Shown piece by piece: positions 20,648 through 31,244 of a DNA stretch of 64,000 nt (position 1 is its first letter; each line of letters opens with the position of its first letter). The DNA comes from Euborellia annulipes (taxonomy: Eukaryota > Arthropoda > Insecta > Dermaptera > Anisolabididae). The notes beneath the pieces are model-generated. The model was not told the origin of the DNA, did not search any database, and saw only the letters and a program-made list of their open reading frames with translations. The translations under genes were made by a program, and so were the position numbers. The stretch lies in contig JAKCPI010022146.1 of the NCBI GenBank assembly GCA_023213315.1, positions 23,667-87,666 on the forward strand, in the 5' to 3' direction.

Positions 20648-21312
20648 AAAATCTGGTGTGACTGGCGCACAGCACACAACTTTCTCTTACCTTCGGTAAT
20701 CGAAAGTTGTGTACTGTGTGTCTCACCAGATTTTTTGTGTCGACATGTATTTAGTTTCCGACAGTACGGTACATTCAAATTTCAAGATGTAAAATTTATA
20801 AGTATGGCAAAATATTTATATTTTGTTACCATGGCAACCATTTCTCCTATCTTTTCTATGGAGTACAAGAGTAAAGTGGTCTTCAGAAGATTTCAATCGC
20901 AAAATGAGAATATACATCTTAAAGAGAATCTAAAAAATAATTGATTTTTGAATTTAAAAAAAATCGTTGGAGTGAATTTTGAGAAAATCGAAAAAAACTG
21001 AAAAAGTGCATCAGTAAAGTACTAGTACTCTTGGGTCGATTTTGTTCAAAAGCTTCGTGTCACGTTCCATGGGGGGGGGCCTAACTTAAATATAAAATTT
21101 CAACCTCCTAGCTCTTTTCGTTCTTGAGATATTTTGTTCACAGACACACACACAGACACACAGACAGACCATGTCGCGAAAACCACTTTTTGGATTCAGG
21201 GGACCTCAAAACGTGAAGATCCATCAAAATCTCGACATCGAATTTTTGACATGAATCCAATACTTTCTCTCTATATATATATTACATATATACATAGGTA
21301 AGAGAAAGTAAA
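20648..21312 (-). mobile_element. Complete HCE, minus strand
   Basis: Starts with the full 3' hairpin (AATCTGGTGTGACTGGCGCA...CTCACCAGATT) and ends with cap hairpin AGGTAAGAGAAAGTA. Perfect X-box GTTACCATGGCAAC at 20825-20838 and palindrome AGTACTAGTACT at about 21018. It lies in opposite orientation to the copy 1.1 kb upstream, inside the same composite repeat. Confidence 0.88.
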
Positions 21313-21497
21313 AATTGGATAATTTTATCAGTATATTATAAGAGAGAAAAATAAAATACAAAATTACTTTAATTCGTTATGCAAATGAGATGTTAAAATA
21401 TTCATTACCTTAATAATAAGATGACCAGGTGGGGAGTTTGGTGGATGGACGTCTTATTTGCACAAATCACAACACAATATAAAATAAACTAAACACA

Positions 21498-21549
<52 letters not shown>
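21498..21549. repeat. GA microsatellite
   Basis: An uninterrupted (GA)n array of about 52 bp, flanked by ordinary AT-rich sequence; likely polymorphic. Confidence 0.95.
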
Positions 21550-21552
<3 letters not shown>

Positions 21553-22201
21553 GCTGAACCGAATGACTGATGGCTCGACTCAAGAACAACTAAAAGACGC
21601 CTGACAGGTAGGCAGCAAGGAAACAGGCTGTAGTAGCATTGCTCTCCGAGCGCCCAAAAAATAAAATTATCAAATAAATTATCTATTTATAAAAATTCTA
21701 TTCACTTGCAAATTAACGGGGTTTTATTCCGTTGGGAATAAATTCGAAATTAAATAAATATTAAAAGACTCACTTCAGTTATCCACCGCTAAAACTCACC
21801 ACAAAATAAATAAAATACTTTCAAGTATTATTTTTTGTATTTATTTATTTATTGGGAATATATTCGGAGTGAAAGAAGAATCCGTATATTTAATGTTTAA
21901 AGAAGGGTGAGGTGGGCCTGTCAGCTGGAATATGTAGAAAATCAGTGAAAAAATTCAGAAAAAATCAATTATTTTTTATGATTTTTTTGCATTTTAAGGG
22001 ACAAAATCCTCCCCCACATCCATCCCTTGGATCCAAATGTTAATGTTTTTTAACTTTTCACTTCTCTAGACCTTCTGAAGAAATGTTAAGGCCAAAATAT
22101 TCTTTTTCAATAATTAATGAAAAGGGGTGGAAATAAGTAGGGGGCTCCCCCCGAAAACGGTCCGCGGTGGGGGAAAACGGAGGTCATATTTGGATTCAGG
22201 A

Positions 22202-22339
22202 TAAAAAACTTTTATATAATTATTAATTGTCGATATTTCGGTCGCTAATCACGACTCTCATCAGGACAAATAATTAATGAAGATCGTGATTAGCGCTTGA
22301 AATGTCGACAATTAATAATTAATAAAAGTTTTTTATTTA
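22202..22339. mobile_element. Foldback element with hammerhead-like motif
   Basis: Arms TAAAAAACTTTTATATAATT / ...AATTAATAAAAGTTTTTTA pair, then ATTAATTGTCGATATTTCGG with the inverse TGAAATGTCGACAATTAAT, then GCTAATCACGA/TCGTGATTAGC. The left arm carries the motif at 22227-22269 on the minus strand; the right arm has a degenerate version. It lies exactly at the outer edge of the composite inverted repeat. Confidence 0.65.
22227..22269 (-). ncRNA. Hammerhead-like RNA motif (one of the two best)
   Basis: Minus strand: UUGUC (stem I), CUGAUGA, G, bulged A, GUCG loop CGAC, C, GAAA, U, AUC, GACAA (stem I'). Both invariant strands are perfect, stem II has five pairs with one bulge, stem I pairs 5 of 5, and AUC fits the NUH rule. 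Only one base separates GAAA from the triplet, so stem III cannot form in cis. A dimer pairing through the self-complementary AUAU is conceivable. Confidence 0.45.
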
Positions 22340-23284
22340 ATTTCCTTGGCTTCTACGTCTCCTATATCCAATTTAAAGTCTACAGTCTCTTTTCATCGCT
22401 ATTAAAAAGATTAATATTAAGCAAATTTTTTGTTCAAATAGAGGCTTTCACCATCCCCACATAATGTTGAATTAGATTAGGCAATGTTTACAACCTAAAC
22501 TCAAAATAATCCATATTTCAAACAGCAAAAATGTTGTTTTTTTTTTTTTTTGTTTTTTCTTTTTTATATAAAAATTTTAATTAAAGAGAAGGTGTGTGAT
22601 TCCAATAAACAGAAATAAAGAAAAAAATTAGTGCAGGAAAAAAAATTGAGTGAATTATTATAAACGGTAGACCAAAGTCATTTTTAACTTTTCCGTACGG
22701 AGCCGACTTCCGATTTAATAGCAGATTCATGGTTCAATAATGCGACATCTTATTCATGATTTAGTCAAGAAAAGACAGGGCTTAGCAGCTTACGAGGTTA
22801 ACGTTTCGGCAGAGAGTCTATGCCATCAATCGGGATAGCAAGAAATATAAATCAGCAAGCGTTCCAAGTTGAATGAAAGAAAAATAAATATTTTTTGATT
22901 ATTGTTTTCTTTTTTTAGCTCTCATAATTAGAGGGCTTTTTGTATTCTGTTTATTTTTGTATTAATGTATTTGTATAATGTAAAAACTGGCGGGATAGAC
23001 AACAGGCAAAATAAAAAAATAAATAAATAATTAGAGGGTGTATTTTTGCAAGTTTTATCTAAGCACCAAGAGAAAAGCATGTATTAGTTGATAAAAAAGT
23101 GCAGAAAAGCGATTAAAATAAACAAAATGAAAGCACCTGGATATTAATTAATATTTCTAATTAAATTAAAGTGTGAAATAGCCGATAAGCTCTTCTAATT
23201 TGTAAATGTTGTTACAAATAAGAATAAGTGAAAAATTAAGAGAGGCTTAATTAATAGCGAGAACCTTTATGATATTGTTATTTT
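22340..23284. other. No gene recognised
   Basis: AT-rich DNA. The segment 22680-22870 is somewhat more complex (CCGACTTCCGATT; AACGTTTCGGCAGAGAG) but lacks open frames with splice sites. Confidence 0.35.
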
Positions 23285-23500
23285 GCACATGAGGACATAA
23301 AACCTGGGGTCCCCCTCTTGGACATAATCCTCGAATGATCTCGCCTGCAACGCTTTATGCTAATTGATCCAAGCCTGGAGTCTCGACGTCGCTTGTGGCT
23401 TCAGCTCAATGGCAAATAGCGTACAGGGCAAATTTGCAAGCGAATTATCCTGGAGGGTCCTGAAGGAATTGTCAGAATAAGGGTCATGGCTGTTGGAGTT
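23285..23500. other. Non-repetitive, GC-richer island
   Basis: About 200 bp with balanced base composition in strongly AT-rich surroundings and no similarity to other parts of the window. No frame has both splice signals. It could be a conserved regulatory element or a non-coding exon; I cannot distinguish these. Confidence 0.3.
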
Positions 23501-23791
23501 GTATGGAATGGTTAAGGCAAGTGGGAAGAGGAGTTAGCCAAATTTACAAACAAATTTCAAGCCAAGTTAACTTACGCGCCCCGCGTCCCTTCAACAAGAT
23601 CGAATTCAATTTTAATTTTAAACAAATGACATACCCAGCTGACTTAATTCATATAATTAATATCAAATATGAGAAAATAGAATAGGGGTTTTATCATTTA
23701 TATAGTAAATTTAATTAAAGTTAATTATATTTTAAAGGGAAAAGTTTTCACGGAAAATATAAATGTATGATGTAATTATAACTCTGTAAAA

Positions 23792-24037
23792 GCCCTCGGG
23801 CCGTGGTATGGTTGGTAGCGTGCTGGCCTTCTATACCAAGGGTCGCGGGTTCGGATCCCAGGCAGTCCGATCATTTAATTTAAACCAGTTGGATACCAAA
23901 TGGCTTAAATAAATATGCCTGGATCCCCATTATAAGTATATTATTAAATACAAGTATCGTAAAGTCTTATATGGACTAAGTTGCCGAGAAGACTGTGTGC
24001 ATGTGGGTGTGAGTGTGAATGTGAATGAGCAAAAAAG
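23792..24037 (+). mobile_element. Full-length SINE1
   Basis: Head GCCGTGGTATGGTTGGTAGC and GGGTTCGGATCCC; body GCAGTCCGATC, GGATACCAAATGGCTTAAAT, TATATGGACTAAGTTGCCG; tail rich in GTGTGAATGTG and ending in a run of A. Confidence 0.88.
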
Positions 24038-24663
24038 TGTGGGTTAAAAAAAAAACCTCTCTTTAAAAAAATTCTTAAATAATCAAATAGATGATAATGA
24101 TTTTGGAGATTATAATAGATTACTCTCGTAATATTAATATAAATAAAAAATATTCTGTTTCGAAAAATAAGTCTAGTAAAATAGAGATGATGTTTTAAAA
24201 TAGCTATAATTTATCATAAACATACAGTAAATAAATCCCCACCAACATGTAATTCGAAAATAATTAAAGGTTTCTCCCTCAGTGTTCACAATTATTTTAA
24301 AATAACACATATCATATGCGTTTTTCATGATGATGACGAGATTCCTTTTTGATTAATTCATTAAAAAAAAATTACTCTGTTTAAAAATGATGAAATAAAA
24401 AAAAAAAATGTATGCTAATATTATTTTAAACTTAGCAAATAATGAGAGAGACAAAGGTTGGGTAAATATTTTTCTATCTCAATGAATAAAAGATTTTAAA
24501 ATACTTTTTAGAATTTTTTTATATAGGCCTAGCTATATTGTTCTAATTGAAAAATTAATAGGCCTATATACTTATTACTATTTAATACAATTCTGGATAT
24601 TGTCCAAAAAGGTTTAATTAGATTGTGGTTTTAGAGAAAATAAACATCTTTTAATCAAGATGG
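24038..24663. other. AT-rich, nothing recognised
   Basis: Two TAGGCCTA octamers (24533 and 24559) are the only notable strings. Confidence 0.4.
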
Positions 24664-24876
24664 CGTTAGCGTGCTATCCTCGTATACCAAAAGTCGCGGA
24701 TTCGGACCCCAGGCAGTCCGATTTTATTTAAACCATTTGGATTCCAAATGGCTTAAATAAGAATGTCTGGACCCCCAATAGATATATTTAAACATAAAAG
24801 TATCGTTAAAAGTCTTAAATGGCCTAAGTTGCCGAAAAGACTGTGAGAATGTGAGTGTGAATGAGAGAAAAAAAAT
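24664..24876 (+). mobile_element. 5'-truncated SINE1 with target duplication
   Basis: Begins CGTTAGCGTGCTATCC, lacking the first part of the A box, and retains the B box GATTCGGACCCC and full body. TCAAGATGG occurs at both edges (24655-24663 and 24877-24885), a 9-bp target duplication. Confidence 0.85.
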
Positions 24877-24885
24877 TCAAGATGG

Positions 24886-25311
24886 GAGCGCCTGATAGTT
24901 AGACAAGCCAAATAACAATAACCCTTCTCGCTTGTTTATTCCTCTCTATAAGTAACAGAACCAGATTTAAATTGAAGAAAATTTACTAATTTATTCATAA
25001 GAACTTTAGTATATTGTAATTTTAAGAAATATTTTTTTTAAGGTCTTTTTCGGCATCTAAGGCCATTTAGACCCCATCCCTATTTATTTCAAAAGATTTG
25101 TAGTCAAATAATAATGCTTTTGGACAGAAGAATATCTGAATAAGTATATTTTTAGAAGAGTAAAATTTAAACCCAGATTTAGCAAATTATTATTGGTAAT
25201 TCATTAGTAGCAAGTAGTAGTTGGTAGTTAGTATTCATGCAATGTGAGTGAAAGATGATACAGTAGTTGCAAGTAATTGAAATAATTAATCCAAGGAAAG
25301 GAGAATAATCA
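24886..25311. other. No gene recognised
   Basis: GGAGCGCCTGATAGTTAGAC at 24887 resembles GGAGCGCCTGATGGATAGGC at 39109, so a short unknown repeat may start here. Otherwise AT-rich. Confidence 0.35.
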
Positions 25312-25352
25312 GCATGAATGGACGCCTCTCACATCAATTTGATTCATAGATA

Positions 25353-25384
25353 TTTCGACAGGCATAACGTCTGGTCATTATCAG
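25353..25384 (-). ncRNA. Hammerhead-like motif, one core change
   Basis: Minus strand: CUGAUAA (G8 replaced by A), U, GAC, loop, GUC, GAAA, U, AUC. Upstream UUUGUA can pair with downstream UAUGAA, with wobbles. The G8 position is essential in hammerheads, so this copy should be inactive. Confidence 0.3.
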
Positions 25385-25565
25385 TACAAAAAAATGGTTT
25401 TTTGGAGGGCCCGTGCCTATCAATATGTTAAAAAAAATTTTCTTAAAAATTCAGAGAAAGTTCGCTCGTTCTGGAATCAATCCCCTGCTTAGAAAATATT
25501 TTTTAACATATTGACCGGGCCGTCCAAAAAATCATTTTTTTGTACTAATGATAACCAGGCTGACC

Positions 25566-25756
25566 CAGGGCCGGATCTAGAGGGGGGCAGTGGGTGCATG
25601 TGCCCCGGGCGGCAGATATCAGGGGGCGGCAATTAAAGAAAGTTTTACTAAAAAAAAAAAAAAGGTAAAATGATATGAATTTTGCATAGAAAATTTTAAG
25701 GAGGGGGCGGCAAATTAAATTTTGCCCCCCTAAAAAATCTCGTAGTTCCGGCCCTG
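25566..25756. mobile_element. hAT-type MITE, 191 bp
   Basis: Ends CAGGGCCGGATCTA and ...TAGTTCCGGCCCTG. Flanking 8-mers GGCTGACC (25558-25565) and GGCTGAGC (25757-25764) are a duplication with one change. The interior has the G-rich GGGGGCGGCAA motifs common in this hAT group. It is nested in the foldback element, so younger than it. Confidence 0.8.
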
Positions 25757-25812
25757 GGCTGAGCAAATATCTACGAATTAAATTGATGTGAGAGGCGTCC
25801 ATTATATGCTAG

Positions 25813-26904
25813 TTTTATTCTCTGTTTCCTTCTATATGTAAATGATCCAGCGAAAAATTCTAATTGTAATCATTAATTCAATTTTACAAAAAGTTAGAGA
25901 GTACAGAGTGGAAGAACGCAGAAAAAAATAAATAAATTAGGATAATATTTTGGCAAAAATAAAAAAAAGCAATTTGTTCAGTTTTAATCAATGTATGCCC
26001 GTCAGATACATTAACAGCTTCATCATCGACACGAAATTGACAATTAAAATATAGGAAATAATCAACTATAAATATACTGATTACAAACTAACAAAATTGA
26101 TTTTTTTTTTTTTTTTTATTCTTACCAAAATATTAGCCAATTAATTTTTCCAAAATTATTAATAGGACTACTGACTTGTTTCGTCAAGACTACAAAAAAT
26201 TCCAAGTTAATAATGTTAGTTTGGAAAATCAAAAGGTTAATTAAATTTATTGAGAAAAAAAAATATAATCAGTTTTCGATTGAGTAATCAAGTATCAAGA
26301 TAGCTTTATCTAGGTTTACTTAGGTAGTAGAGGGGGAGGGAAAATAAATTAAAAGTCAAGGATCGGTTCGATTCCCATGGCAGCCATCCTCCTCTTCTTC
26401 AGAGCATCTTCTCTCGCCGATGTTATCAGACCACACTGAATGAACGAAGCAACTTTGTTGGTTATGGGTTACGGGTGGGGGGGGGGGAGGATTTCCTTTC
26501 CCAAGAAATTATTAACCCAAAAAGAAATAACAAAAAAAAAGTTTTATTACTGAATGTACTATATATATAAAGTATAGAAAGAAAACAAAAACGAAGTAAA
26601 TTTTTTATGAGTTTAATTCGAAAAAGACTCTGTTGAGTTTCGTTTTTGCAATCATTAATATTTCAATATAAGCAATGAAAACTGAAAATTAAAGTTCAAA
26701 TTTACGATGTTTTTTAATTGAAAAATTTTACTTTGTGGGATGGTAAAAAAAAAAGTTAATATTTATGATAACTAATATGGAAACTTTCGAAATATATTTG
26801 TCCATAGATGTTATTAATAATAGTAGTGTATAAATCAAAGAATAAAAAAAAAAAAAAAAACTTTTTATTTAACAATCAAAATTTTAAAATTTGTTAAATA
26901 AATA
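25813..26904. other. Non-coding stretch
   Basis: GATCGGTTCGATTCCCATGG at 26362 has a tRNA B-box look, but no A box lies at the right distance, so no tRNA or SINE is called. A 10-G run occurs at 26477-26488. Confidence 0.35.
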
Positions 26905-27025
26905 TTTTATTAAAAATCTAGTGTGACTCGTCGCAGAGCACACCTTTGGTAAGAGAAAGTTGTGTTCTGTGCTTGTCACGCCAGATTTTTTTTGTGTCGA
27001 GATATATTTAGTTTCCGCCCATATA
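26905..27025 (-). mobile_element. HCE 3'-hairpin fragment
   Basis: AATCTAGTGTGACTCGTCGC...TGTCACGCCAGATTTT followed by GTGTCGAGATATATTTAG and TTTCCG. Only the 3' terminal about 110 bp is present. Confidence 0.8.
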
Positions 27026-28480
27026 TTTGATTTTTTTACAATTAGTCAAATTGTTTGTTAGCGACAAATTTCCTCAACACACAACAAAGCGGAATTTTAA
27101 ATTAGCATTGTACTAATTAGAAATTCAAAGTTGTGGTAGCCTTTTCATCGCGGTTTGTTTTAAAACACGGATTTGAAAATGATAGACGAAAATGTTCACA
27201 ACTTCTCTAGAACAACTGAACACTCAATTTACCAGTATCTTAATTACTATATATTCAAGCAAAAACATTATTTTTATTCCTAGTGGAAACAAAGATCATT
27301 GACAATGAAAACGGCAAAAAAGAGACAATTTTTATTGAAAAAGGCAATTCACTCTGAGAAACGATTGAAGGTAGAATCAATATTTCATGTTTTGACATTT
27401 CTAAACGAGTTGTTATGTGAAATTGAATTGGACTTGAACACCAACGGATGCTGTTTAGTCTTCTATGTATCTCTTCTGGTCGTTACCGATAAAAAAAACG
27501 TCCGAAAAAGCTCAGGTCTGATATTCTTCTCCTGGCCATTTTATAATTGACGACAGAAGGATCGTGATAAAACGGATTTATATTTAATACAAAAAAATGA
27601 AAAAAATAAATTTTTATAATAGTATCTATATAAAATGATTCAAAGCCGATTAGAGGTAATATTTACGGAAGAGTAAAACAGAGAATATAATCCACTGAAG
27701 CTTAATATCAATATCAAAAAGCTGATGAAAAAAAATAAATTTATCATTTAAAAACAGTTTAATAAATTTGTATACGAAATAAAAATAACAATAGCAAAAT
27801 ATAAAATAAAATACGATAAATATCGGATCCCGAGTTAATTAATTTTACCGAGTGTACTGATTTTGCCACAAAATAGTTTGCTTTTGTAATTTGCTACCCC
27901 TAGTTGGATTAAAGTACAAAACAAAAAAAAAAAGATTGTTTAAAAAAAGAATAAAATTAAATCAATATTTTTTTTCTTCTTTAATAAAATATTATTTAAT
28001 TAAATTATTTATTAGCTATTGTTTTAAAAACCCTTTTTCTATAATACAATATAGCCATTATCTCTTTTATCGGAGGGATTATAGCTTCGGAGGCCTGGAT
28101 TAGTAAATTTTATTAAAATAATTGATAAAACCCATCATTGAAAATGGATGGTTCATTTTGGGGAGAGAGAGCTTTGAGCTTTGTCCACTTTGATTATCGA
28201 ATATTAAATAAATAAATTATATTTTAAATTGCTTCTCTATAGGATATTTAATTGGAGAGCTGACGATGGGATTAGAACAGATGAGAAAATAAAAATTTTA
28301 TCCAGTCTTTTCCAATGCTTCTCATGCTGCTATTATTTTCTATGATAATAGATTTCCTTAGTATTTATTTAATTATAATAATAGTGTAATATATATTTTT
28401 TTATTTGAAATTTCTATTTCCCGATAAATAAATATTTTTATTTAATGAAAAAATCCCTCACTCCCAGGATTTGAACTCTT
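27026..28480. other. No gene recognised
   Basis: Frames at 27299-27550 and 27891-28103 (plus) are lysine/phenylalanine-rich, without domains or splice context. No repeat partner found in the window. Confidence 0.35.
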
Positions 28481-28562
28481 AACTTCGGTAATCGAAAGTT
28501 GTGTTCTGTGCTTTCACACCAGATTTTTTGTGTCGACATATATTTAGTTTGATATATTAGAA
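28481..28562 (-). mobile_element. HCE 3'-hairpin fragment
   Basis: CTTCGGTAATCGAAAGTTGTG...TCACACCAGATTTTTTG and GTCGACATATATTTAG, then junction with the GATCGAGCAAAACG repeat. Confidence 0.75.
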
Positions 28563-28565
28563 TTC

Positions 28566-29135
28566 TCGATGCCAACGCACACCGATCGAGCAAAAACGTT
28601 TTCGATCAAAATGGCTCTGGAAGCAAAATGTACGAAGGCAAAACGTTTTGCTCGATGTCAACGCACACCGATCGAGCAAAATGTTTTGCCTTCGTACATT
28701 TTGCTTCCAGAGCCATTTGGATATCAAATAAATAAATAAAAATAATGAGTATCGTTTAGTTTTATATGGCCTGAGTTGCGAGAAGCCTGTGTGTATTGGA
28801 GTGTGAATGGAAAAAAGTGTGAGTGTTTTTAAAAATTATAAAAAAAAAAATTATTTTGATTCCAGTAATGTTTTGCTCGATGCCAACGTACACCGATCGA
28901 GCAAAAACGTTTTCGATCAAAATGTTTTGTCCAAGAGCAAAACGTTTTGCTAGATGCTAACGTACACCGAACGAGCAAAAACGTTTTCGGACAAAACATT
29001 TTGTTCGTTGATGTCGAATCATGTCCGATTGTGTTTTGTCTCTTCGGTGTGCGTTGACCCATAGAAAAGCATTGAAAAAACAGTTTTAGACAAAAACGTT
29101 TTGATCGAAAACGATTGCTCGATCGGTGTGCGTTC
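28566..29135. repeat. Cluster of GATCGAGCAAAACG inverted repeats
   Basis: CAACGCACACCGATCGAGCA occurs repeatedly together with CAAAACGTTTTG palindromes. The core is a 48-bp-arm hairpin (28609-28656 and 28671-28718, one mismatch, 14-nt loop). Further copies at 28872-28990 and the inverse TGCTCGATCGGTGTGCGTT at 29106-29124 close the array. A SINE1 tail (28712-28828) is inserted. Probably ends of an unidentified DNA transposon whose terminus is ...AACGCACACCGA. Confidence 0.6.
28712..28828 (+). mobile_element. SINE1 3' part
   Basis: GCCATTTGGATATCAAAT, TTTTATATGGCCTGAGTTGC, TGTGTGTATTGGAGTGTGAA and a terminal AAAAAAGTGTGAGTG follow the SINE1 order without the head. Confidence 0.7.
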
Positions 29136-29922
29136 AGCCTAAGGAACTAGTCTAAAAAGTAATATTTAAACTAATCTAATATAATTAATGTTCGAATGAA
29201 TTAGTTCAGAAGTGAATATCTAATTTTTAATGAAAATTAAATAAGTTTTAATTTATTTATTATATGATGATGAATGAGAGAGAATATTGCCATCTTGAAA
29301 TAATATTTTGAGATAATTGCTATAAAGCTTTTAAGCAATAAATGGACAAAGTGGACAAAAGGGTGGAGTATTATGTGTGTGTCTTTAACAGAATTTAACG
29401 CCCAAATGGCCTATAAACCAAGTTATTAATATGTAATATATAATATTAATATGGCGAGTAAGTTTTCTAATAAAAAGCCGGCTCCATTTGGCCTGGATTT
29501 ATTATTACGTAGGCAATACGTCATTAGAGTCGAGGGAACTAATGATGGATAGATGAAACAAGAAGCCATTAAAAAAAAAAAAATCTTGAAGAGATTAAAT
29601 TTATGGAAATGTTTTTTTAAAGTTGGAGATGACGGAATATTAAAGGCGTGCAAAAATATTCTCAACTAAATATCTAGCACATCATTTAATGGGGTATTCA
29701 TTTTCAAAAATATATTAAAAATTGATTTATAATAATTACTATTTTTTTAAGGGTGGGGAGAAATGCAAACGAGTTTTTGCAAATTTGCATTATCATTATA
29801 TGTAGATTAACTTGAAAAATGCTTGAGATATTGAGATACTTAGTGATTATGAGACGATGAGAGCAAGAGAAGTCAAATATCAGGACGTTCAAAATATTTT
29901 TATTCAAGTGGGTGTAAAAAAA
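29136..29922. other. AT-rich non-coding stretch
   Basis: Two minus-strand frames (29426-29665, 29704-29907) have no recognisable features. No repeat identified. Confidence 0.4.
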
Positions 29923-30214
29923 TAACAGGAATTATTTTTTTACTAGAAAATTTTGCTTACTTTTATTCAAATTCCATTACAGACATTTAAAGAAATCTCC
30001 GTCGGACAAAATACAACGATTCCAGCTTTCAATCCACTGTTGAAAACACTCCCTGAACCCCTTTTTGATAGTCTGTTAAGTACACCAGAAATTTTGTTGT
30101 TTAGCTCTTGATCACGTAGTGAATAAGCAAAGTACTGTTACTGCGAATTACTATTGTGAAGTATTGAAGGGGCCATTAAGAAGGAAAATTGCAACAAAAA
30201 GACTTGCTCAAATG

Positions 30215-31200
30215 GGATGGACCTTCAACAGGATAATGCACTGGCACATCGCGCCATCAGGACTCAAGAAACAATCACTGAATTAGGCATTGAGGTGATG
30301 CCACATCCACCTTATTCACCGGACCTAGCGCCGTGTGACTTTCACCTATTTCCTGGAGCATAGGCGTAGCCAGAAATTTTTGATGGGGGGGGTTTAGGAT
30401 TATTTCTCCCCCCCACCCCGACTAATAGGGCAGTATAAGGCGTCTAATGAAATATATGACTAGCCACTTACCCCACCTTCGCTTCGCCCACCCCTGGACC
30501 CCCCTCGAGGTGGCTCGGGCCCGCCCTTTCTTAATTAAGTGCCGCAATTTTTTCAATCAACTCGTATCAGGCAATAAAATAATGACTTCTCTTAATTTTA
30601 TGTATATGGTCCTAGGATACCGGGGTGTCTCTCTGTGTTTCTCTTGACCAGACTCCTATCTCAGACCTCTTTAAGAAAAAAATAAAAAATTTATTTATAT
30701 AATAATTTTTATTATTTTTCATTTGCGAGATTTAATCAATTTTGAGTGGCTTTAATTTTTTATAAAGCATAACAAAAATCAATTCTTTTCAAACGGAAAA
30801 TTCTGAATTTTCTCGAATTTTTTGCGTTTTATTTAATTTTTTTTTTTTTTTTTAAGCTAGAGAAAATTATTATATTTTACTTTCTCTTACCCTATATATG
30901 AAATATATAGAGAGAAAAAGTATTTTGTATTATAGAGCTTAAATATCTAGTCATGGCTTGGGTCCAATGGGGGGTTTGAACCCCCAAAACCCCCCCCCGT
31001 GGCTACGCCTATGTCCTGGAGTGAAAAAAGAGTTTCGGGGTATTCATTTTCAGAGTGATCGAGAGCTAAAGAACAAAATTTCGGGTGTACTTAACAGACT
31101 ATCAAAAAGGGACTTCAGGGAGTGTTTGAACAGTGTACTTAACGCTGGATTCTTATTTTGTCCGAGGGAGATTACTTTGAAGGGGTATAATGGAATTTGA
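30215..31200 (+). pseudogene. mariner transposase C-terminal half, broken
   Basis: The frame from 30215 reads LQQDNALAHRA, then HPPYSPDLAPCDFHLFPG; the two visible catalytic aspartates (QQD and CD) are separated by 34 residues, the DD34D spacing of mariner. The frame is cut at 30358 by a hAT insertion and resumes at 31014 with VKKEFRGIHFQSDRELKNKI and continues to ALKG-like end LKGYNGI and stop. Upstream, NKQSTVTANYYCEVLKG matches the segment before the second aspartate but is out of frame. Non-functional: no DNA-binding domain, frameshift, insertion. Confidence 0.85.
30359..31013 (+). mobile_element. hAT-type element inside mariner
   Basis: Perfect 14-bp terminal repeats CATAGGCGTAGCCA and TGGCTACGCCTATG, and a perfect 8-bp duplication TCCTGGAG (30351-30358, 31014-31021). 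Comparison with its sister at 45978-46301 shows an extra segment of about 310 bp (30624-30935) that ends in the HCE-type cap hairpin ACTTTCTCTTACCC/AGAGAGAAAAAG. No transposase. Confidence 0.92.
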
Positions 31201-31244
31201 ATAAAAGTAAGCAGAATTTTCTAGTAAAAAAATAATTACGATTA

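Larger units (their letters stand above)
18286..22200. repeat. Large composite inverted repeat (about 3.9 kb)
   Basis: Left arm blocks at 18286-18560 and 19557-19830, right arm at 21860-22200. Matching pairs include GAATCCAAATATGACCTCCG/CGGAGGTCATATTTGGATTC, GGTCTAGAGAAGTGAAAAG/CTTTTCACTTCTCTAGACC, ACATATTCCAGCTGACAG/CTGTCAGCTGGAATATGT and ATACGGATTCTTC/GAAGAATCCGTAT. The left arm is interrupted by low-complexity DNA and an HCE. Either two copies of one unknown element in opposite orientation or one element with arms over 300 bp; no coding sequence for a transposase was found between them. Confidence 0.65.
25312..25812. mobile_element. Foldback element with nested hAT MITE
   Basis: Left arm ATGGACGCCTCTCACATCAA pairs with TTGATGTGAGAGGCGTCCAT at the right end. 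Inner parts GGTCATTATCAGTACAAAAA and GGAGGGCCCGTGC...AACATATTG also have inverse counterparts on the right (TGTACTAATGATAACC; CATATTGACCGGGCC). The hammerhead-like motif is in the left arm on the minus strand. A 191-bp hAT element interrupts the right arm. Confidence 0.7.
29925..31242 (+). mobile_element. Rearranged mariner element with nested hAT
   Basis: Flanked by TA (29923-29924, 31243-31244). 50-bp terminal inverted repeats at 29930-29979 and 31188-31237 share TTACTAGAAAATT and CTTACTTTTATTCAAATTCC. Inside the left repeat, 29990-30125 is an inverse copy of the transposase 3' end (31040-31185), so the complementary arms extend to about 200 bp. Without the hAT insert the element is about 655 bp, half a normal mariner, so the N-terminal half of the gene is lost. 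Confidence 0.85.

Noticed and set aside
28566..29135. CRISPR-like array
   Set aside because: Repeats are irregular, in both orientations and without uniform spacers, and the DNA is clearly eukaryotic.
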